DNA of 8,578 nucleotides from positions 1-8,578 of the forward strand of contig SPCL01000089.1 in NCBI GenBank assembly GCA_004525335.1, written 5' to 3'. Source of the stretch: Thermodesulfobacteriales bacterium. GTDB lineage: Bacteria; Desulfobacterota_D; UBA1144; Nemesobacterales; UBA2774. Below, piece by piece: positions 1 through 6,037 of this stretch. Made by a program: the position numbers and the translations under genes. Within the stretch, counting starts at the first letter, position 1. Every line of letters starts with the position of its first letter. The notes beneath the pieces were generated by a model. It was not told where the DNA came from and ran no database searches. It was given only the letters and a program-made list of their open reading frames with translations.

Positions 1-1248
1 ATTAAAGGATTTCACGACATACTTCCGGAAAACATAAAGAGATGGCACTTCATTGAAGATGCTGCCAAGCGTATATTTGAACTTTATGGTTTTTCCGAAA
101 TCAGAATGCCGGTGCTAGAATTCACCGATCTTTTCGCACGCAGCCTGGGTACAACAACTGATATAGTTGAGAAAGAGATGTACACATTCACAGACCGTGA
201 CGGCTCATCACTCACTCTTCGCCCTGAAGGCACAGCAGGGGTCGTAAGGGCATATATCGAAGATTCAATGCACGCCAAATCTTCGATCTCAAAACTCTAC
301 TATACAGGGATGATGTTCAGACATGAAAGACCGCAAAAAGGCCGCTTCCGGGGCTTCTATCAGATTGGGGCTGAGCTAATTGGTCCTGAAGAACCGGCTT
401 CAGATGCTGAGATTGTAACAATGCTTTGGAGGTTCTTTGAAGAGATAGAGTTAACTCAGTTCTTAGAGCTTGAGATAAGCTCTCTTGGTGATCAGAACTG
501 CAGACCGCAATACAAAGAAAAACTGGTCCAATATTTCACACCCCAAAAAGAAGAGCTCTGTGAAGACTGCCGGAGAAGGCTTCAATCAAACCCTCTTAGA
601 ATACTCGACTGCAAGCAGAAAAAATGTAAAGAAGTTGCAGCGGATGCTCCTTCCATTTTAGACAATTTATGTGATGAATGCGAGAGCCATTTCAATTGCG
701 TTAAAGACAATTTAACAAGCGTCGGCATTCCATTCTCTATAAATCCTAAAATTGTACGGGGCCTCGATTACTATACTAGAACAGTATTTGAGATTACGAC
801 AGACAAGCTCGGCTCTCAAAATGCGGTTGCTGCAGGTGGCCGCTATGACGGGCTTGTAAAAGAACTAGGCGGCCCTGATACCGCTGCAGTTGGTTTTGCA
901 ATGGGAATAGAAAGAATAGTTCTTCTTCAAGAGCAAGCCCTGCCCGAAGGATTCAAGAAAGATGTTGATGTTTTTATAGCGCATCTAGGTGATCAAGCGA
1001 GAGAAGCGGCATTCCCTCTAGCTTTTAACCTTAGAAAAAACGGAGTATCTGTGGAGATGGAGTATGGGAGCAAAAGCCTAAAGAGCCAAATGAAAAGAGC
1101 TGACAAATTAGGAGCAAGTTTCACATTGATTATTGGCGAAGACGAATTACAACAAGGTGTTGTGAAGGTTAGAAACATGAAAGAAAGCAAAGAAGAAGAT
1201 ATAAAACTCGAAGATGTTGTTAATTTATCTGAAAAATTTAAATCCTGA
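1..1248 (+). CDS. hisS: Histidyl-tRNA synthetase (5' end missing)
   Basis: Class II aminoacyl-tRNA synthetase that charges tRNA-His with histidine in the cytoplasm. The reading frame is open from base 1. The first codons read IKGFHDILPENIKRW, the typical HisRS N-terminus, so only a few residues and the start codon lie outside the window; the Met at 106 is internal. The 415 visible residues include the LTLRPEGTA segment (214-240), motif 2 with FRHERPQKGRFRGFYQIG (316-369), the histidine-binding RGLDYYT (757-777) and AAGGRYDG (829-852) signatures, and motif 3 AVGFAMGIER (886-915). A C-terminal anticodon-binding domain follows from about base 960. A Cys-rich insertion (559-681) carries CxxC, CxxxxxC and CxxC pairs. 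The length is normal and no motif is damaged. It converges on the next gene with a 66-bp gap. Identification is near certain. Confidence 0.98.
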   Translation: MKGFHDILPENIKRWHFIEDAAKRIFELYGFSEIRMPVLEFTDLFARSLGTTTDIVEKEMYTFTDRDGSSLTLRPEGTAGVVRAYIEDSMHAKSSISKLYYTGMMFRHERPQKGRFRGFYQIGAELIGPEEPASDAEIVTMLWRFFEEIELTQFLELEISSLGDQNCRPQYKEKLVQYFTPQKEELCEDCRRRLQSNPLRILDCKQKKCKEVAADAPSILDNLCDECESHFNCVKDNLTSVGIPFSINPKIVRGLDYYTRTVFEITTDKLGSQNAVAAGGRYDGLVKELGGPDTAAVGFAMGIERIVLLQEQALPEGFKKDVDVFIAHLGDQAREAAFPLAFNLRKNGVSVEMEYGSKSLKSQMKRADKLGASFTLIIGEDELQQGVVKVRNMKESKEEDIKLEDVVNLSEKFKS

Positions 1249-1314
1249 TTTATTGAAATAAAATTTGAGAATACCGCTCTGAACAGTTTCTGGTCTAAAA
1301 TATAAGAACACTAA

Positions 1315-1746
1315 TTACTCAACTTTTTTAGAACATTGAGCGCAATATGCCGAGCCTTCATAGATCTCGGCCCCACACTCACAGCTAGCAATTACATTTG
1401 CTTTTACTAATGCTTTTACACTACCTAGAGCTTTATCAGCATTTAAATGAAGAAACTCTAACTCCTGCTCACATTTCTCAATCTCTTTCTCTATAGTTTC
1501 AATATCTCTGCACTTAGTCTCAACAATTTCCTCGTTTATAATCCCTTTATACCTGAAAGTTCTATAGAGCATATTGCCCATTTCCATGACGCTATCTGAC
1601 CTTCTTTTTCGAAGGCTCCTTATACGATTTCTTATGAGAACAGTATCATAAGCCTCTTTTGATCTAACATTTAAAATTTTGAGCCCTCTATTTACCCCGT
1701 CTTTGAATTTATTGAGTAAATATTTGGCTTCAGACATTTCAGACAT
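1315..1746 (-). CDS. Small coiled-coil protein with C-terminal zinc ribbon
   Basis: A 143-aa protein of unknown function. Residues 1-30 are basic and helical. Residues 35-100 are strongly charged and heptad-like (RNRIRSLRKRRS, then IETIEKEIEKCEQELEFLH), consistent with a helical hairpin or coiled coil. Residues 122-138 hold C122-x-C124-G...C135-x2-C138, a zinc-ribbon-like element with a CxC rather than the usual CxxC first knuckle. The layout resembles small bacterial proteins with a LRRxR/ELG coiled coil followed by a zinc ribbon, whose role is not established. The start at 1746 is chosen because AAGGAG lies 7 nt upstream (1754-1759). A longer frame from 1803 would place that Shine-Dalgarno site inside the gene. 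No signal peptide or membrane segment is seen, so it is probably cytoplasmic. A second ATG three codons downstream (1737) is a less likely start. Confidence 0.8.
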   Translation of the reverse strand: MSEMSEAKYLLNKFKDGVNRGLKILNVRSKEAYDTVLIRNRIRSLRKRRSDSVMEMGNMLYRTFRYKGIINEEIVETKCRDIETIEKEIEKCEQELEFLHLNADKALGSVKALVKANVIASCECGAEIYEGSAYCAQCSKKVE

Positions 1747-1753
1747 TCCTAAT

Positions 1754-1759
1754 CTCCTT
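1754..1759 (-). promoter_or_regulatory. Shine-Dalgarno site of the zinc-ribbon gene
   Basis: On the minus strand AAGGAG ends 7 nt before the ATG at 1746. It decides the start of this gene in favour of 1746 over the upstream in-frame ATG at 1803. Confidence 0.8.
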
Positions 1760-1857
1760 AATAATCTTAATGCACGTTCAGTGTGAATTGTCAAAAATAA
1801 CATACTTGAATATCCATCAACACGAAACTATAAAATACTAGAAACTATTAAAAGTAA

Positions 1858-1888
1858 TTGACTGTGCAATGAGATTAATTATTATTAT
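1858..1888 (+). promoter_or_regulatory. Possible sigma70-type promoter for the HEAT-repeat gene
   Basis: TTGACT (5 of 6 matches to the -35 consensus) is followed by TATTAT (5 of 6 matches to the -10 consensus). The 19-nt spacer is longer than the preferred 17. Transcription would begin near 1895 and give a leader of about 175 nt containing two mini-ORFs. In such AT-rich sequence chance matches are common, so this is only a candidate. Confidence 0.3.
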
Positions 1889-2060
1889 CCATTGTCTTGA
1901 GTAAGGGTTAACAAAAACAATTTAGGAGTTTGATGGGGATCTACAAATAGGGGATATAGGAATAATGACACAGAGTCCTATTTCTTAAACTTAATATTCA
2001 ACTTGCCCACCAAATATGATTTCTTAATAGCAATCTTTATTCTACAAAACACAGCACAAC

Positions 2061-2064
2061 GGAG
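2061..2064 (+). promoter_or_regulatory. Shine-Dalgarno site of the HEAT-repeat gene
   Basis: GGAG followed by seven A residues ends 7 nt before ATG 2072. It supports that start over the upstream in-frame TTG at 2003 and puts the hydrophobic anchor near the N-terminus, where an anchor is expected. Confidence 0.7.
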
Positions 2065-2071
2065 AAAAAAA

Positions 2072-4540
2072 ATGTATCACTTAGTCAGACATCTACTTCT
2101 TTCAAATTATAATAGGGATTTAGCAAGAATTTTTGGAATGGGGCTATTTGCGATATTACTAAACCTATCCCTGATAAACTATAACTCTATTTCAGATGAA
2201 TCAGAAAAAGAACCTGAGCAATCCCAACAGGCTAATCAATCCCTGTACAACGAATCTCAATACAAGGGGCTTATCAGAGCTCTGGATGACCCTAGCCCCG
2301 CTGTTAGAGCAATAGCAATAAATAATTTAGCAGAACTAAATTATGAACCGGCCTTGCCTAAAATAGTTGGATTCATTGAGGCAGAAAACATCTACACTAA
2401 AACCGCTGCTACAAATGCAGTAACGGTAATGAATCAGTTAACACCTGAGGTAGCCAGCCTTATAATTGAGAATCTGAGCAATAAAGATAGTAGAATAAGA
2501 TACTCATCAGCCCAGGCACTTTCTCAATACAAAAATCTAAACGATAAACAAATTCCTCAGATAATTGAGCTTTTAAGTGATGAAGATTATAAGACAAGAA
2601 TGGCAGCTGTCATAATCATCAAAAACAATGCTGAAGTTTCGGCAAAACAGATACCCCAGATATTAGAGCTAATGAAGAATGAAAACCCCGAGGTTCGAGC
2701 AGCATCAGTATCCGCATTGGGGGAATTGGGAACATCTGGTCAAAAGAACATTAACAAAATCCTCCCACTTCTATCAGATGCAGATCCTAATGTTAGAACA
2801 AATGCTACACTGGCCATAGGTGATTTTGGGGCTTCTGCGGCAGGGCACGCAAACGACGTAGAAAAATTAGTTAATGATCCAAGCATATTCGTTAGTACAG
2901 CAGCGATCAAGTCTCTTGGTAAAATTGGCGATATAAACAAAGAACAAATATTACTTATAATAAATTCCCTAAAGAATAAAAACAAAGCAACAAAAGGTGC
3001 AGCAATACAAGCTCTCGCAAATATAAGCACTGTAAATAAGGAAGTAATCGATCTTATTGCTTTAGAACTGAGAGATCCTGAAACTGATGTGAAAATTGTA
3101 GCCTTATACTCTCTCGGAGAAATTGGACCTGCTGCTCAGCATAAATCTTCGGAGATAGCGTTATTATTAAAAAATCCTGATCCGAATGTTCGATTAGCAG
3201 CCTTAAATGCACTCTCAAAAATGGGCGATTCAGGGATAAGTGAAGCTCCCCAAATTGCCGAATTACTTCAAGACCCTGATCAGGATGTAAGTCTTGCAGC
3301 AATCAGAACAATGAGAGGAATGGGTGACACCCTTGGAGACTATACTGATATATTTATAGAGATTCTTAAAAGCAATAACGATATCGCACGTATTAAAGCA
3401 TCTATTGCATTGGGAATGGCGGGAGAAATCACACAAGCACAAATATCTCAAATTGTTGAATTGCTAGTGAGCAACAACATTAAATTACGCGGAATAGCAG
3501 CTTCCACACTAGGAAGACTCGGTGAACATGCTAAGCCGGCATTGCCGAGATTAGAAGAACTCCTAATAGATGACAATCCGGTAATTCAATCTTCTGCTCT
3601 TAAAGCGCTTGGTAAAATGGGCCCTAATGCTACTGGACAGATTGAGAATATCATATTGCTACTCAATAACCCTGACCGTGATGTTCGGGCTGATGCGGCA
3701 TATGCTTTGGGTGAAATAGATTCGCTAAATGAAGTTCAGCTTTCAAAACTTGCATCATTGTTAAATGAGGAGGATATAAAAGTCCGCTATACAACAGCCG
3801 TTGCAATTGGACAAATAGGTGCTCCAGCAGAGAAATATGCTCCCCAAGTAGCTGTATTATTAAATGACCCTGATGAACTCGTCAGTACGAGCGCCGCAAC
3901 AGCCTTAGCCACCTTAGCGCCGGATGATACAAATCAAGCTGCAAATCTAGGCTCTTATATTCAAGAACTAAGTAGCGACCAACAAGCTAATAGAGTCAAA
4001 ATTGTCGCAGGACTTGAGACATTGGGAGTTATGGGGAATACCGCAAATGAGCAAGGCCCAACTGTTGCAGCACTTCTATTGGGGCCCAATAACATTGTAC
4101 GCTCAAGTTCCGCTAGAACTCTATTAAGCATGGCTCCTGTGGATAGTAAATCAGTATTACTTATTCTAGCGTCAACATATGAGCACCCGGTAGATACAAA
4201 GGAGCTTAGACTTCTTGCTCACCAAGTCGCTGAGGGAGGCGAGGAATCAGAAATATTAATTTCATGGCTTGGCAATAGCGAGAAGAAGACTGCATCTAAA
4301 GAAGATATTGAAAACAGTTCTCTAACACTCAATGTTCTCATGGATAGCTGGGAAATCACAAAGTCCAACAAAGAAATGACGGACGATCTTATACTAGCAA
4401 TTACTGAAGTATCTAAGAATGGGAATTGGGACAAAGATGATTTAGAAACTCTCAAGAAAGCTCAAGATGGACTTAATTCCAATGGTTTTACAGACCAAGC
4501 TGATATAGTAAATTCAAAGATTAAAGAACTTGGCGGATAA
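2072..4540 (+). CDS. Membrane-anchored HEAT-repeat solenoid protein
   Basis: An 822-aa protein, probably a protein-binding scaffold; partner and function are unknown. The basic N-terminus (RHLLLSNYNRDLAR) is followed by a hydrophobic segment at about residues 20-37 (IFGMGLFAILLNLSLINY) and then an acidic, Gln-rich linker. This predicts an uncleaved signal anchor or signal peptide, with the bulk outside the cytoplasm. No lipobox Cys is present. Residues of about 64-720 are roughly 20 HEAT/PBS-lyase-like repeats of the pattern NPEVRAASVSALGELG. The conserved Arg position falls at 79, 110, 143, 176, 209 and onward every 33 residues to 605, then at 644, 677 and 710. The last roughly 100 residues (ILISWLG, DSWEI, then Lys/Asp-rich helices) are not HEAT and remind me of the tail of some cyanobacterial HEAT proteins. 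The start is the ATG with GGAG 7 nt upstream; a TTG at 2003 would add 23 residues without ribosome-site support. Confidence 0.88.
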   Translation: MYHLVRHLLLSNYNRDLARIFGMGLFAILLNLSLINYNSISDESEKEPEQSQQANQSLYNESQYKGLIRALDDPSPAVRAIAINNLAELNYEPALPKIVGFIEAENIYTKTAATNAVTVMNQLTPEVASLIIENLSNKDSRIRYSSAQALSQYKNLNDKQIPQIIELLSDEDYKTRMAAVIIIKNNAEVSAKQIPQILELMKNENPEVRAASVSALGELGTSGQKNINKILPLLSDADPNVRTNATLAIGDFGASAAGHANDVEKLVNDPSIFVSTAAIKSLGKIGDINKEQILLIINSLKNKNKATKGAAIQALANISTVNKEVIDLIALELRDPETDVKIVALYSLGEIGPAAQHKSSEIALLLKNPDPNVRLAALNALSKMGDSGISEAPQIAELLQDPDQDVSLAAIRTMRGMGDTLGDYTDIFIEILKSNNDIARIKASIALGMAGEITQAQISQIVELLVSNNIKLRGIAASTLGRLGEHAKPALPRLEELLIDDNPVIQSSALKALGKMGPNATGQIENIILLLNNPDRDVRADAAYALGEIDSLNEVQLSKLASLLNEEDIKVRYTTAVAIGQIGAPAEKYAPQVAVLLNDPDELVSTSAATALATLAPDDTNQAANLGSYIQELSSDQQANRVKIVAGLETLGVMGNTANEQGPTVAALLLGPNNIVRSSSARTLLSMAPVDSKSVLLILASTYEHPVDTKELRLLAHQVAEGGEESEILISWLGNSEKKTASKEDIENSSLTLNVLMDSWEITKSNKEMTDDLILAITEVSKNGNWDKDDLETLKKAQDGLNSNGFTDQADIVNSKIKELGG
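2399..3886 (+). repeat. 16 HEAT units in exact 99-bp (33-residue) register
   Basis: The codon at the conserved Arg position of each repeat was counted along the protein. From Lys110 (codon 2399-2401) to Ser605 (codon 3884-3886) the spacing is 33 residues fifteen times running, with no insertion or deletion. One earlier unit lies 31 residues upstream. After a 6-residue insertion, three more units follow at 33-residue spacing. At DNA level the units have diverged widely, so this is an old protein repeat and not a recent DNA tandem array. Confidence 0.85.
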
Positions 4541-4548
4541 ATCTAAGT

Positions 4549-4617
4549 CCGTTTTAAAATAGAGATACCTGATAAAACAATTTTATTTTTTCAGGTATGA
4601 TTACCCAACTTAAACGG
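4549..4617. repeat. Nested inverted repeats after the HEAT gene
   Basis: The inner perfect 8-bp arms are ATACCTGA (4565-4572) and TCAGGTAT (4591-4598). Inside them TAAAA (4573-4577) can pair with TTTTA (4581-4585). The outer 6-bp arms are CCGTTT (4549-4554) and AAACGG (4612-4617). The structure begins 8 nt after the HEAT stop codon and could end or protect that transcript. Neither strand has a clean T-run after the stem, so a standard intrinsic terminator is not shown. Confidence 0.5.
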
Positions 4618-4632
4618 CCCATATGGCGCTAT

Positions 4633-4652
4633 AGGGTTTTTGAATAAACCCT
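4633..4652. repeat. Hairpin upstream of the transporter gene
   Basis: The perfect 7-bp arms AGGGTTT (4633-4639) and AAACCCT (4646-4652) enclose a 6-nt loop. It sits about 70 nt before the MFS start, with no T-tract after it. It could be part of the leader of the transporter mRNA or a weak terminator; the sequence does not decide. Confidence 0.4.
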
Positions 4653-4680
4653 TATGTCTTGCGGCCTATTCATATACAAC

Positions 4681-4723
4681 AGAATTTTTCAGAATAATAA
4701 ATGGAATTTTTAGGATAATATAT
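4681..4723 (+). repeat. Imperfect 21-22 bp tandem duplication at the MFS start
   Basis: Copy 1 begins AGAATTTTTCAGAATAATAA at 4681 and copy 2 begins GGAATTTTTAGGATAATAT at 4703. Each copy ends in an ATG (4701 and 4722). Copy 2 supplies the Shine-Dalgarno AGGA (4712-4715), 6 nt before the real start. The ATG of copy 1 opens a five-codon ORF (M-E-F-L-G-stop, 4701-4718) in the transporter's own frame. Confidence 0.6.
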
Positions 4724-5987
4724 GTTCGGCAAAAAGATATATTACGGATGGTACATTGTAGCTGCCTCGCTCTTTATTATCATCCTAGACGGTCTTTTAC
4801 TTTACTCCTTTGGCGTATTCCTACCCTATATTAACGACGAATTCGGATTTACCCGAGCTGAGGGCTCTGCACTATTTTCATTCAGATCAATAATTCTAGC
4901 CCCTGGTTTTATAATTGCAGGAAGACTCATCGACAAATACGACCCTAGATGGGTAATATTCGGTGGAGGATCAATTGCGGCGCTTGGGATGATCCTCTCA
5001 GGATTTGCACAGAATACATGGCAGCTGATACTGTTCTACAGTATATTTGTAGGGTTGGGAGACACTGTTTTATATATCACATGCGTAGCTGTCGTAAGCA
5101 GATGGTTCACAAAAAAAAGAGCGCTTGCGATAGGTATCATTACTACAGGTGTGCCTTTAAGCGGATTAATAACCAACCCCCTTACTGCTTTTCTTATTAA
5201 CAACTTTGGTTACAGGAATGCGCTTTTCTCACTTGGTGGAATTATGTTAGTAGTGTTGCTCGCAGCTTTTGTTATGAGAGGATATCCCAAAGATCTGGGC
5301 CTTAAGCCATATGGCGAGGAAGATATTAATGATAATGAGAATGCGGCAGCCAGCACTAATAACTCAAACAATAACAATAAAGACTGGACAACTCTTGAGG
5401 CAATCTCAACACCCAATTACTGGATAATGTACGCAATGTACACTTTGGCATTCATAACCTTCTTAATAATAGTTACACAGTTCTATAATTTTGAAATCGA
5501 TCTTAATATTTCGGCAATAGCTGCCGCTGGCCCTGCAGCGGCAATAGGCCTTGGGAGCATAATTGGTAGAACCGTCCTAACTTCTTTATTGGCGGAAGTT
5601 CTAGAATACAGGAAGGTTTTACTAGTTTGCCTTATAGCACAGGGAAGCTCAATTATACTTCTTCTGATATTTGATCAAATCTGGGCATATTACCTGTTCG
5701 GGCTATTGTTTGGGTTCTTTTACAGTGCAATTGTACCTATCTTCCCTACTCTATTGGCAAAGTTCTATGGTCTAAAGGCTATGGGAGCTATTTACGGGAT
5801 ATTCGGCACCTCCTATTCAATTGCAGCAGTAACCGCCCCTCTTCTTGCAGGTTATGTTTTTGATGTTTCGGGAAGTTATTACTATCCGTTCCTTTTTGCT
5901 GTTATATGTTGCTATTTAGCTGCAATGGGAACCTTCTTCTTAAAAACTCCAACTCGAAAACCGCTACAAATCGAAGCATCAGGTTAA
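4722..5987 (+). CDS. MFS transporter, oxalate/formate antiporter or monocarboxylate type
   Basis: A 421-aa major facilitator with about 12 predicted membrane helices in the cytoplasmic membrane. The opening KKIYYGWYIVAASLFI and helix 1 ending in YSFGVFLPYI are typical of the oxalate:formate antiporter/monocarboxylate branch, suggesting a small organic anion as substrate. The exact substrate cannot be read. The motif A-like GRLIDKYDPRW (67-77) lies between helices 2 and 3. Helix 4 is followed by SRWFTKKRALAIGI (126-139). The central loop (about 186-228) is long and Asn-rich (NDNENAAASTNNSNNNN). The second half repeats the fold, with AIYGIFGTSYSIAAVTAPLLAG in helix 11, and ends in a short polar tail. 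The start ATG has AGGA 6 nt upstream. A same-strand gene follows after 50 nt with no visible terminator, so co-transcription is plausible. Confidence 0.88.
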   Translation: MFGKKIYYGWYIVAASLFIIILDGLLLYSFGVFLPYINDEFGFTRAEGSALFSFRSIILAPGFIIAGRLIDKYDPRWVIFGGGSIAALGMILSGFAQNTWQLILFYSIFVGLGDTVLYITCVAVVSRWFTKKRALAIGIITTGVPLSGLITNPLTAFLINNFGYRNALFSLGGIMLVVLLAAFVMRGYPKDLGLKPYGEEDINDNENAAASTNNSNNNNKDWTTLEAISTPNYWIMYAMYTLAFITFLIIVTQFYNFEIDLNISAIAAAGPAAAIGLGSIIGRTVLTSLLAEVLEYRKVLLVCLIAQGSSIILLLIFDQIWAYYLFGLLFGFFYSAIVPIFPTLLAKFYGLKAMGAIYGIFGTSYSIAAVTAPLLAGYVFDVSGSYYYPFLFAVICCYLAAMGTFFLKTPTRKPLQIEASG

Positions 5988-6037
5988 ACACACAGTCTTT
6001 TATTAATACTTATGCCTTAACATATAACGAGTAAACA

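Larger units (their letters stand above)
1747..2071. other. Divergent intergenic region (325 bp)
   Basis: Very AT-rich stretch between two divergent start codons, so it should hold promoters for both. Visible content: a TTGACT/TATTAT pair on the plus strand (1858-1888), a perfect TTGACA on the minus strand (1789-1794) without a convincing -10 partner, two mini-ORFs with Shine-Dalgarno-like sequences (1933-1950 and 1965-1988), and a 6-bp inverted repeat ATAGGA/TCCTAT (1956-1961 and 1976-1981). No tRNA, known riboswitch or longer gene is recognised. Confidence 0.6.

Noticed and set aside
1249..1275. Hairpin TTTATTGAAATAAA as the hisS terminator.
   Set aside because: The stem is only A/T pairs and about 5 bp, which is expected by chance in this AT-rich gap.
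1764..1794. Minus-strand promoter with perfect TTGACA (1789-1794) and TAAGAT (1764-1769).
   Set aside because: The spacer is 19 nt and the -10 is poor. The predicted transcription start would fall within the Shine-Dalgarno site, and no better -10 is present at 16-18 nt.
1747..1803. N-terminal extension of the zinc-ribbon gene to ATG 1803 (19 more residues).
   Set aside because: The strong AAGGAG at 1754-1759 lies inside this extension, correctly spaced for ATG 1746, and no comparable site precedes 1803.
2003..2071. TTG start for the HEAT gene at 2003.
   Set aside because: There is no ribosome site before the TTG, whereas GGAG lies 7 nt before ATG 2072, which also gives a sensible N-terminal anchor.
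2740..3451. Antisense frames of 62-96 codons within the HEAT gene.
   Set aside because: They are shadows of the repeat-coding strand, with no start signals and compositions unlike real proteins. The same applies to antisense frames in hisS, the MFS gene, the M3-like gene and the MDR gene.
4640..4834. A 64-codon plus-strand frame overlapping the MFS start.
   Set aside because: It begins at a TTG inside a hairpin, lacks a ribosome site, and its second half is an out-of-frame reading of the transporter.
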